Below are positions 11,676 through 23,100 of a stretch of DNA of 62,497 nucleotides, one piece after another (position 1 is the first letter of the stretch; every line of letters starts with the position of its first letter). Made by a program: the position numbers and the translations under genes. Under the pieces are notes generated by a model. It worked only from the letters and a program-made list of their open reading frames with translations, was not told the DNA's origin and did not search any database. The stretch is from Azolla pinnata (lineage: Eukaryota > Streptophyta > Polypodiopsida > Salviniales > Salviniaceae), in NCBI GenBank assembly GCA_037176905.1, contig JBBBWG010026436.1, forward strand, positions 8,717 through 71,213, read 5' to 3'.

Positions 11676-12283
11676 ACAGAAATGAGAAAAGTTCAACAAG
11701 GACATCACTGTACAAGAAAAGAATGGTAAAAATTGCAAGGTTGGGATGCTCTGCAAACAGCAATAATTGGGTATTTGAATTTGCTTATATAGAATGAACA
11801 TAAACCCCCCATCAGGGGGGGGGGATCAATACATTCGCGATGTTGTGATTGTGATTTTACAGGAATCAAAGGACATGGGCGATTCCTTTGTATCAAAGAA
11901 AAGAGAGCAGTAGGAAAAAGGAAAGGACTTCTGGAGACGAAACAACAACAGAAGTTCAATGCCACTCTTTTCCCTGCCCATCCTTTGAAAGGAGGGATAT
12001 ACATGCATAGATACATACACAATGGCATGGCTGATTGTTGCGGCTGCCAAGCATTTGAATCCCATGGTCAAAGCGGACATATGTATGTTTGGGCGGGGAG
12101 ATTAGCTGGGGCCGTATTTCTTCGAATGGACATTTGAATCGCACGGGCGGGGAGGGTAGACTACCTGGTTCCATATGTATGAATCGATAGATAGACGGAG
12201 AGGCTGTGATCTCTGCTGTTGTCGTCGGTTGACATCGTGTATTGAGCTTGGACATGGCAAGGAATCTGTCCCTGTTCTCTTTT
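10307..12283. other. Intergenic, convergent 3' regions of NAC and DUF1645-like genes
   Basis: No coding exon was recognised on either strand. It contains TATG/TATA-type simple repeats just after the NAC stop (10340-10510), a TG dinucleotide array at 11629-11670 and a C6-ATCA-G10 palindrome at 11805-11824. Both genes' 3' untranslated regions should lie here. Confidence 0.6.
11629..11670. repeat. TG dinucleotide microsatellite
   Basis: About 21 uninterrupted TG units. Alternating purine-pyrimidine DNA of this kind can adopt Z form and is commonly length-variable. Confidence 0.95.
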
Positions 12284-13138
12284 TCACCACACGAGGCTTG
12301 CGTCTTGGTGCTCGGACATGAAGGCATGGCCGAGGCAGCCGCCGAGGAGGAATCTATGGCGATAGGGCAGGTAGGTCCTGCGCCGGAGCTGGGCGGCTTG
12401 GGCACGCTGCTGGGCGTAATGGAGGCCATGGGGGGACAAAGACTTGGGCGAGGGTCTTGCGCCCGGGGTCGAGATGGGCGATTCGTTGCAGTCTTTGGGC
12501 GATTTGGGCATTGTGCTGGCGACGAGGAAATGTCCGGATGGTGGCGCGGGTGGGATGACGATGGGGGAGATGGGCGCCTTCGTGGATTTGGGCATGATGT
12601 GGCGATCCGCGGAATTGGACGATGTGGGCATCGAACTGCTGATGTTGGCGTTGCTGTCGTTGTTGAGGTTGATGTTGTTCCTGATGTTGATGTTGCTGTT
12701 GTTGTTGTTCATGTTGATGATGTTGTTGTTGTTGTTGTTGTTGTTGTTGCTGTTGCTGTTCATGTTGTTGTTGTTGTTGATGCTGTTGTTGTTGTTGATG
12801 CTGTTGTTGTTGATGATGTTAATGTTGTTGTTGTTGCTGCGAGGGGAGCGAGGAGCTCGGCTCGATCCTCCCTTCGATGCTGATGATTCTGATGATGATG
12901 ATGATGCCCCCAGCTCATACTTGGAGCTGGGCACTGTCCTCCTCAACAGATCTTTGAATGCCCATGACAGCTTCCCACTTGTGCTGCTGCTGCTGCTGCT
13001 GCTGCTGTCACCAGCACCATGACTCTTTGAAGGTGCCATGGCTTTCTTCAGGAGCTTCCACTCTATGCTTGTTGCTCCTCCTCCTCCTGCTCCGCTGCTC
13101 CTCGCCGACGATCCTTCTTTCCTGCTTCTACCCTTGTT

Positions 13139-13181
<43 letters not shown>

Positions 13182-13215
13182 TTGTTGTTGCTGTTGTTGT
13201 TGTTGTTGTTATTGC

Positions 13216-13254
<39 letters not shown>

Positions 13255-14140
13255 CATCATCATCGGCACCGCCATTGTTGCAGAAGCTTGATCTGCTGCC
13301 CCACCCTCTCCCCTCCTTCTTTGCCTCCTCCCCTTCCCTCGATTCCTGCGCCGCCGCCGCTGCTGCTACGTCCGCGGATCTCCTTCCCTGCAGCATCGCT
13401 CCCTCGCCGGTGATAGAGCTCCATGAAGCCGACAATGACGAGAAGGACGGGCTCTTCTGATACCTCTCCGCTGCCGCCGCCTGCCTTGAGCCATGGCGCC
13501 CTCCAGAATAGAAGACAAACCCCTCCCTGTCGTTGTCCCCCTCCTCCTCCTCCTCCTTTTCTTCTCCTCCTCCTCCTCCTCCTCCTTCTTCTTCTTCCTT
13601 GCCGTCTCCCATATCTGCTGCCAGCAGCTGCCTTACGCTGATCGGATTAGGGCTCCCCGAATCTGCCCGGAAACTAGGGTTTCTGGGATGCCGATCTGCC
13701 GCCGCCATGCGGCAAAAGCTGCCTGAAGCCGAGCCAGAGCTAGGGTTCCCCAGATCCGGCGCGCCGGCGCCGGCGCTAGGGTTTCCTTCGCCCGCCGATT
13801 CAAAGCGGGGGCGTGTGGGGGCGATGGCGGCGGAGCGGGTGCTCCAGGGGCAGTTGAGGCGCGGCGAGACGGGGGCCTCGTCGGCGAGGTGCTGGGAGAA
13901 CCTGGCGAAATCGAACCCGAACTCGAACTCGGAGGATGGAGGCGGCGCAACGCCATGGACGGAGGCGGAAGCAGGGTCAGCAGAAGAAGAAGAAGCAGAA
14001 GCCGCAGAAGAAGAAGAAGAAGAAGAAGATGATGATGATGATGATGATGAAGAAGAAGAAGAAGAAGAAGATGAAGTTGAAGATGAAAATGAAGATGAAG
14101 AAGAAGGAGGAGGTACTGATTCTGGCATGATGATGATCAT
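12284..14140 (-). CDS. DUF1645-like protein with very long Ser and Asn tracts
   Basis: Single-exon gene of 618 residues. A second in-frame ATG four codons in (MPESVPPP) is an equally likely start. Conserved-looking parts are EFEFGFDFARFSQHLADE (71-88), WKLLKKAM and KLSWAFKDLLRRTVPSSKYELG in the middle, and the C-terminal block SPHGLHYAQQRA then LRRRTYLPYRHRFLLGGCLG (about 569-607). The SPHxLHY...RRRT(F/Y)LPYR ending and the EFEF start are what I recall for plant DUF1645 proteins such as AR781, stress-responsive proteins without a settled biochemical role. Between these lie a Ser run (about 19-45), Gly/Glu-rich segments and two Asn-dominated segments (about 297-338 and 435-500). No membrane helix is seen. 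The opposite strand stays open in several frames because the repeats read as poly-Leu; those are shadows. Family call moderate, reality of the gene good. Confidence 0.72.
12640..12836 (-). repeat. AAC-type (GTT on + strand) repeat encoding Asn tract 2
   Basis: GTT and GAT units on the + strand read as Asn with interspersed Ile, Met and Ser on the coding strand of the DUF1645-like gene. Confidence 0.9.
13128..13252 (-). repeat. AAC-type (GTT on + strand) repeat encoding Asn tract 1
   Basis: Nearly pure GTT units on the + strand encode an almost uninterrupted Asn run, preceded on the coding strand by an Asp run from ATC units. Confidence 0.92.
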
Positions 14141-17100
14141 GGAAGAGATTAAGGTGTGATTAAGGAGGTGGGAAGGATTAGGGAGCTCCCGGGGGGGATG
14201 ATCGAGGCGCTAATCAGGCAGGATTAAGGAGCTCGAAGCAGCAGGTACATACAGGATCGATTAACGAGATTCGGCGGAGCTGAGCTGACGAAGACGAGGC
14301 AAGGGAGCTGAGCTGACGAAGACGAGGCAAGGGAGCCGATCGAATCGAGGGGAGCAGAGCAGGAGGCGGGTGCAATTAAAGCACTAATCGGGTGCGATTA
14401 AGGGGCTGATCGGGTGCGATTAAGGGGTTGAATCAGAGAGCGAGGAAAGGAGAGGAGAGGAAAGGAAAGGAGCTTCAGGGCTGTGTGCCTTGTGTGTGCC
14501 CGTTAATCGGGATGAATATAAGAGCGAGGGAGGAGTCTTCTGGAGATGAGGAGGGGAAACTGGGGACCCAGCTGATGGGGGCGCGATCGATTGTCTGGAA
14601 AACTTGGCTTGCACGTGTTTGTCTCGCGAGTCGGATGCTGCTGCTGCTGTTGACCTTGTACCCGATAGCGGGTTAAAAAACCAAAAAACCAAAAAGATGG
14701 TAGCAGAAGCTCGACGAGTTTCTTCGCCCGAGTTCCTCCGGCTCAGATCTTCTCGGCTCGATCCTGCTGCGGAACAATCAACTCCCCGTGTTTGCGTCTT
14801 TGAGGCTGAGTCTTGAGTCTGAGTCCGGAGTCCGAGTCTTTAGAAGTGGGTGGCCTTTGTTTTGTTGTTTTTTTTTTTTACTGTGCAGGTTTGACTATGT
14901 TGGAAGCGCAGTTCTCGATTTAAAAAAACAAAAACAAAACTGGGGACCAAGAGAAACTGTCCCAGAAGGATCTGTCGTCCCCGCGATCGTTTTTTTCTTT
15001 TTTTATTCTGGAAGATCGATGCCCCCCCTGAGGATCGATGCAGAGGCGAACAAGATGTCTGCTGCCGCCGTATATAGTTACATATAGATATCTATATATC
15101 GATAAACATAGATCTGCTGCTGAATTTGTCGGCTCTCCCAGCATCAGCTAGCAGATCATCTGTGCATACTTAAAGAGGATTTTTTCGAGCACGTCGGCCT
15201 TCCCTCGTTCGTTATAGGGCTCTCCGTTTGTGTAGCAACCCAATCCATTTTTGTCGCCGTCTTGTTGCAATGTCGACGAAGCCTTTCTTCAGAGTGCCTA
15301 ACTGTCACTGGAACAGAGGCCACATAGCCAGGACATTAACGAGCAGAGCTTCGTTTTTCCTATTTTCTTCTTTTTTTTTCCGCGTCCCAGACAATTTTTT
15401 GTTTTAAATCGGACGGACTTGGCCGGAGATCAAATGTTTGTTATCACATACGTAACGTATTGTACGCGTACGATACGTATGATCCACATTTTAAACGTAT
15501 TCGATGAAACTTTTATCAACGCTTCGGATACATCGCTTAACGTAACATTGCTAAAAACGTACGTTAAACAGGGTTTTCAAGTACTTTAAGCTAACATCAA
15601 ATAATTATGCAAAACATTTTACAACTAATCAAACATACGTACCATAAAAATAAAAATAAAAATCATGTTTTATTTCCCGGCATTAGTAAATTTTATAAAA
15701 AATTGTGAAAAAGATCGAATTCCCGATTTTATGTTTACGGAACGACTAATGTTTCGATTTGAAGCCAAATCGGTGGCCCCAGTAAAAAATAATTATTTGC
15801 GAGATTTGTAAATCGGGCTTTACAAAAATACGTCGAATACGCGTCGAATACGTCCGAGGATTCTAAAACCTACTTTAATTTATAAAATACGGGTATTGTT
15901 TCTTTTTAACAACATGGGCGCAGATGTTTACTCGATTTGTGTCGTCTTGGAGCAGTATGTTCCTGGAAAACGATTCGGATGAGCTTAATTTAGTCTCTTC
16001 GGTTGACAAATCCATACAATCTACAGACGCACATACATATATACATACGTACGTACATACATACATACATATACATGTATACTAACATATTGCAGAAATC
16101 TCTTCGATTCTGGCGAAGGCGACGCTAAACGAACATCTGCTTAATTGCGTAGAAACCAAAATTTTTATACGTTCATTAGCAACAATGAAAGATGCAAAAA
16201 TCGCGGTCGCAGCAGTCGCCAATATAATCAATATACCTGTGATATGAATGTGTGTGTGTCTCTCGCGCTCTTCTCGACGAATGAATCGAAAACACACAAA
16301 CAAAAAACAAAAGCAAAAATATATATATATTTGGAGAAAGAATGATCCGCACGTTTGATCTGCGTGCAAATGGGTCCGATCTCCTCTTCGAGTTTCCCTG
16401 GGAAAAGGCGTTTCTGGACCACGCTCAAAATCATTAGTCTTTGCTTCTTTCTAGTCGATATTGAACGTTGAATGGTACCCATCGGCCACTGTTTCGCGGA
16501 AACAATCTCTTGCCAGATAGGCCCACAGACATGCATACATACATACATAATACACTCACACACGTTTGATCATACATTACAGCAGCGGTTTTTGTCGACG
16601 ATGAGAAGTTTTACGCCTATGTAGCTTGTAAGGGAGACCGAGTCCTCACTCTGCTTGATCTGATACGCAAGTTTCTGGAAACCGAAATCAGCTGCTGAAA
16701 AACGAGCAAAAAGCCAGAGCCAGTTTCCCGCTCTGCGATCCATTTAGACAAAAACAGATGTAGAATGAGCTGAGCAAGTTGGCGACTCCTTTTGGTTTTT
16801 CTCCAAAAGCAAAACTTCTTGCATTGGTTATAATTTGGTCACAGATGAACCTTTTGCATCGACTCAACTCGAGCAAATACATAATGATCCATATATCATT
16901 CGGTCGATGCAATCGGAGGTGGAAATATCAAGCTCCCTAGACTCTGGCCTTTATCTTGTAGCGACTTGCTTGTACACGAATGATGTCATGGAGATCTTGT
17001 AGCGGTGGAACTCTGTCGGCAACATTTGTCGCGGTTTTGCTTTACGTCTGAAGCCTTGTCTTGCGATTGTACGTCACGATCGCAATGTCGGAAGTCACTG

Positions 17101-20100
17101 TCTTGTTGGTGGGGTGGAACCATGTCCAAGGTTGGTTCACACATTGGGGCTAGAAACATCACAACAGTTGCGAACTCGATTGGTAGCATCGATTATACAT
17201 GCATGGGCCGAACAGATATCAAGAGTCGTTTTACGGCTGTGTGTGACGAGCGTTAGCGATTATAGAGACAAAGAAAAACTCATCAAAATAAAGAGATTAG
17301 ATTGATGCGCCAATGATTAAGTTTGTAACACACATGAGCATTTCGAAATGTTTATCTAGGAATTTTTATAGATAAAGTAGATTTCCTAAGCCAACAATCA
17401 CACAAAAGTTGTATTGTAACAACTACATGTGTGTCTTCCTTAAAGTTGGGGTTACTAACTCGATCCTTAGTAAGTCCGTTGATACCGAATGTCATTATAT
17501 TGTGAACCAATTTTGTTATATATCGTTCGTTTACTTAAAAGTATCAATGATGAAGGCATATTGCATATGTTTCAAGCTACTAGCACTAATTTTTAAGAGC
17601 CCATCAAAGAGAAAGGAAGCTTTGGATGTGAAGTGGCTTGGAGAAGAGGTTAAGCGAGAGAGAGAAATATATATATCTTATGTTATCAAAATGGATAACA
17701 CTTTGAAAATTAAGAGAGGGAGAGCTTGTAGGGTTACAATGTTCTTAATTACTTATCAATTGTTTGGGACATGGCTCCTAAATGCAAGAAAGTGATAGTG
17801 GCTAACTATGTATAAATATTATTTTTGTATGTGTGTAGAATTGACCAAATATTTAATTAATCATGAAACTCTCCTTTAAATATGTAAATACAATCTAATT
17901 ATATTCTAACGAGGATAAGTTTGTAGAGGCAATTAAAAGCTATTTAAATCATGTTGTTTCTAATTTTGCGCATTAAGCTGTGCATTGATTAGGACGAGTA
18001 CCGATTCCTTTTACGATCAGCTGTAATATTAAGGATATTTGAATTTCCACAACTTACATTTCTTTCTAAGTCTTCATCGCCAATATAGACACAATTCCAG
18101 AGTTTATCATTGTTGTTGGTGGCCATTGGAGATTGTTGGATGTTTTTGACACCTTTCGATAATGTTAGATGTCATTTGTTGGTTTTATTATCTCTACACA
18201 ACATTCCTCTTTAACTTCCTCGAACAGATCATTCTCGAGATTCTAAACAATCTTGTTTGCTATATCCTCCTTGGCAATGTCCTCTTCTTCCTATTCTTCT
18301 TCCATCTTCAAAGTATATCATTTCCGTTTCAATTTTAAGGGAGTTCTTTGCATTTCATGAGGTGGAAATTGTTAGCATACAACTCGATTGATATGGAAAC
18401 ATGCGGATGGAGCTGTGAGTTAGGTCAGTTACCTGTCTTGTAAAAAGACATAAACCTTATGATCTCTCTGTTTCTCTCATATTTTAGCTCCGACTCTTGC
18501 AACATCCAGAGTCCTACGACACAAGAAAACAAATGATTGGCCCATGAGACAAAAGATACAATAATTTGGGGTGAGGCCCAAAGTGGCAAGACTTAAGAGA
18601 GCAAGAGAGAGAAAGAAAGAAAGACAGATACAGACGATGATGAACTACTGTGTCGACTACTAACAACCCCGAAATCTAGTCGTCTTGTTTGATAGGAAGC
18701 ACACATAGTTGACGAGCTCGATCGAATCTATCGGTATTAATTCTCCTCATCAACACTTCTTGAAGGCGAACATACATATGGCCAAAGCCACAACCCATTT
18801 TTATGATACTTTGAGTGTCGAAATGTTAGCGTCCGAGAGTTCTTCTCAGCTCCTTCATACCGATAGATTTATGCGAAGACGTGCTACAACAGAACGTGCA
18901 CTGAAAGACTATCGAAGAACACCACGACAAAGTCCACCACAACGACACACCGATTCTAAAACAGTAGCTCGATCGATAAGATCACGAAATAAAATATTAC
19001 TTTCCCATCCCTGTTGACAGAAAAGAAGGCAAACAAATATGCGAGGCACAAGGGACTGAGTAAAATCGTGTGTGTTATTACCAAAGCTTAACCACACAAA
19101 GTCTGCTTTTGCAACCAACAGGAGACTTCCTTCTCGTTTTGAAGTATTCGATTTTCACGAAAGGATGTAGTGTTGCCTATGGGAGGCAGAGGCAACACAT
19201 CGGTGCTTCTTCTTTCTCGGCATCGATCGATCGACACACCCGATGAGCACGTGCATTCCTCTTCCGAACTGTTGCCAGGAGCAATCGACGTACCAAAGAG
19301 GCAGCAGAGCCTTGCTTCCAGCATTTCCCCTCCTTTGCGAGTCCACCTAATAATGTCTACGCATGCAAAGGTCAACACAGTGATGAGGTCAGAAGATCGG
19401 TGCAGTCGGAGACAGACGGCCAAAAAAACCGCAGCTGGTTGACATGCTGGTGGGGGCGGGCGGGGGGTCCTCAATACAGAAGTCAGATCTGGAAGAGCCT
19501 TCGGCTCAGTCCCGGGCCTTTCGAACCCCCCCCCTGCTGCGAATCAGTCAGTCTATTATTAACTGCCCCGATCTGTCACGACACTCGTCGAGCAGCTTGC
19601 AAAGTATGTCATGGATGGGCTCATCTCTTTCAAGCACCCACCGAGCAGGAGACGGGGGCAGAATCAGATCACGGAGCAGATAAAAATTCCTTTCTGCACA
19701 CGACGGCTTCCGGAAGGCATCGAGCGAGCAAGCGAGCAAGCGACGGAAATCCAATCTAGGAATCCCAATCTAGAGTACAGAATGCTCTGCAGAGGGGATT
19801 CCAGGGAAGAAGGCAAGAAACTGGAATCTTTCAGATTTTGTTTCTGGCAGAGCTTTTCTGCAGAGTTCAAAAAACTGATTTTTTTTTTTTTTGCAAGAGG
19901 AGACTGTGGAGGGGCACAAATGCGAAATAGGCAAAACTCAGAGGAAATAAAGAAAAACGTAAGACTGTGACGAGCCCCCCGCTTCCCTTTCCTGCTCCAG
20001 CGCTCGCTCGCTCGCTCGCTCGCTCTGCCTGCGCTGCGCAGGTTGCTGCTAGGGCAAATCCTCTTCCCCGACGACGCAGAAGCTCAGAGATCCCTCCACA

Positions 20101-20171
20101 GTGTCAGCAATCGATTCTCCACCAGCCATAACCCCCCCCCCCGATCCGTCAAAGATCTGAGAGCTTTTGCC
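14141..20171. other. Gene-poor interval between divergent DUF1645-like and BIG5-like genes
   Basis: No open frame here resembles a known protein. From 14160 to 14420 there are scattered GATTAAG and GATTAAC words and a direct duplication of GAGCTGAGCTGACGAAGACG (about 14276-14335). A dispersed repeat copy begins at 15447. Near 16030-16080 there is a CATA/CGTA simple repeat. The stretch 17280-18700 is AT-rich with no structure I can name. From 19990 to 20025 there is a GCTC repeat directly upstream of the BIG5-like leader, which should occupy the last 100-200 bases. Confidence 0.55.
15447..15560 (+). repeat. Dispersed CGTA-rich repeat, copy A
   Basis: This segment aligns without gaps over 77 bp (15447-15523) with the reverse complement of 61786-61862, and more loosely beyond. 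Shared words include ACGCGTACG and AACGTATT-GAT-AAA. It is probably a fragment of an unidentified transposable element. Confidence 0.7.
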
Positions 20172-23100
20172 ATGGCCGAAGCTTCGGGCTCCTTCGTCAC
20201 TCGCTCCTTCGAACGCATGCTCAAGGACTCCTCCTCCACGAAGAAGTACGCCAGCCTCCAGACGGCCCTGAAAGTCTATCTAGGTATGCTCCCGCTCCCT
20301 CCTCCTCCTCCTCCTCCTCCTCCTCCTCCTCCTCCTTCCGATTGCTTTTTCCCCGTTCCGGAGTGTTGCTTTTGATCGGCGGGAGTCGGGGAATCTCTTT
20401 GGCCATCTGATCCAAGGCAAACTTGGCCCTCCTTTTCTGACTGAATACGGAAAACAGAAATCTTGCAACCGGATCTCGAAACTTGTCTGCGGAATTCGGC
20501 AGTCCGAATGAAAGGCCAGTCTGTAAGACAAACCAAGACCTATAGGATCTGATCTGGAAACTTTGCATGTCAACATTGGCATCCAAAACTTTTATTTCAC
20601 CGTTCCATCAAATTGCTACCGATACACAATAGCTTATCCTGTCATCTTTCCTGTTGTGCTGATTTTAAATATGAAGCGGAAATTCTAGCTCTTTCTGCAT
20701 GTTGGACTCCATTTTGGTAAACTTAAGGAACCAAATCTTCAAAATGTGATCTTGACATGCACATTTCCTTTACATCTTTACAGACCTCAATCTTTAGGAT
20801 AAATCCCCCCATTCTGTTGTAACTCGCCTTACTCAATGATTCGATTTTGAAATTTCCGTCCAATTTATTCAGTATAATTAATGTATTGGAAAATATTATC
20901 AAACCACTCTGACGTGTTGGTTTTCTATTTATAGAGATAATTCTTTAGGAATTGATCTGAATGTTTCCAAGAGTCTGTTCCTCGTTTTGGATTTCAATTC
21001 ATCAAGCTTAGAACGAATATTCCTGAAGTGTACAGTGGTATTGATTTTCCACTTTGCAAACTTTCCCTCACAAGACGTTGGCATGTTAACAATGGAGAAA
21101 TACATGGGTCATGACAATCTCGATTCACTCCAAAGGTTATTGGCCATTTGGAAGCTAAAATGTCAAGACTCACAAAGGGGTTTTGTTTCTCCTCTGCTTT
21201 TCTTTGGCAGATATCCAACATCCTGGCATCTCGTGGCACTCGATTTGTCATCCTGATATCTGTTTAATAAGAATGAGGGATGTTAGGACTGTCCTTTTGA
21301 TTACAATGATGACGTATGGTGCAGGCAGGCAGGCCTAGGGCTGGTAGTTTTTTTCCACCAGAAAGAATGAGAATGCAGAAGAGTGTTCTCTTTTGTACAA
21401 TGAAATTTCAGGTTCCTTTCACTTGACACTATTTATGTATGACCCATTCTCGAGTGTGACATACGAATAGTAAATACATTTTTGTCTAGTTTGTCCAAGT
21501 CGATGTACCCTACAATCAGGTATGTCGATCATTTACCCTAAAACGTGGAAGTGGCAGTAGTCTTTTGAGGGCTTACACGGGGCTGTTGGCCAACAGTAAA
21601 TTACTGCTTTCCTCATTAAAGCCACATACACAACTTGCGATATACATATGCTCTAAAGTTTGCTAGATGGAGAAGTGGCAATGTAAACAAAAAGAGTAGA
21701 ATGTTACAGGGCTCTGGCCTTTCGGAGGGGTAATGTTCCAATAAAAGGCCAGCCTTAATTTGAAGCTAAAGCTGGTACATGACGGAATAGAGGCATGCCT
21801 TCTTTATATACTATTCCCAACCCCCATCACAACATCACATTCCTGTTTCAATATGAATATAAAAAAAACCACACTGTAGAGAATAGTTTGGTACTTCTAT
21901 CAGATTATCTGCTGATATCAGAGGTTGGCAGACAGTGTTTGACATTTACAACGTTTATTGCAGCATGCTTATAATGATATATAGACCTAAGCCCTATCCT
22001 ATTGTCTGTAACATGGAATATAAATCAATGCTTATGAGAACTTCTGACCTCAAAAGTAAATTGAGAACTGATATTTCCATCTCCCTTTGGGAAATATCCT
22101 CCCCTATTTTTGTTTGAGCCAATTGAATGATGCACGGGTTTTTAATACAGAATAGTTCGTCATCAGCATAGGACACATATATGGGACTTTGAAGTTGAGC
22201 TGTAAATATTTGTGTCTAGCAATGGTGCCCAATAGTTGAGCCTATCCTTGATCACAGTGTTCAAGTTCTTGATCTTTCGATACCTAAAGGTTCATGTTTT
22301 AGACATTCATTACCATTTTTTTTTCTTGCAGAGAGGTCGAAGAACCTTGGGCTTCCTTCATCTCCTTCAGCATCCACTGATACAAAAGAGAAAACCACCG
22401 AGTCGTAAGAAAATTGGCAGTCGTATAATTTATCTTAAGAAAAATTACGCACCTGTGTAGTTGGGACTAATTTCTATGATATTTTTGTGGTGATTCTGAT
22501 GTCATATTATGTAGATTATTGTGTGATATCCTTTACCTATAATTTGATACTTATGATCTGGCTTTCAATTGGTTTCTATGCAGTGATATAGAAATGAGTA
22601 CAGAGATTCAAATATGTTATTATAGAGTATATATATAAATACTGGTAAATATACCATAACAACTGTATATGACAAGTGGTATTATGAAATTTTATCAAAC
22701 AGTAGTTCTCTTCGACCATGAACCGAAGTACTTATTTATAATTCTAGCATGTCTGGATTGATTTAGTAAGGTTTTCAGAAGATTTAGAATCATTTCAGTC
22801 ACAAGTGGTGGATGTAGTCTGCTTTATATGCTCACTGATGCATCATGATGCTGCAGTCCACCGGAGCCAGAGAAAGAAAATGAATCATTGCCTAGTACTC
22901 CCAGGATATCTTCAGCCACAAGTACAACAGATACCAGTATTTCAGCTGCAGCGGCACTTGCCACAGCTGGGCATGTATTAGAAGGATCTGAAGCAGAGCT
23001 TGTATTACTTCCATTGCGCCTGGCGTTCGAGACAAAGCAGCCAAAACTTGTAGATTCAGCACTTGATTGTTTACACGTGAATACCTCATCCATTACCTCA

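Noticed and set aside
11577-11801. Small minus-strand frames with Thr-His runs
   Set aside because: Translation of the TG dinucleotide array.
12242-13460. Several + strand frames with long Leu and Val runs
   Set aside because: Shadow frames of the AAC/GTT repeats inside the DUF1645-like gene on the other strand.
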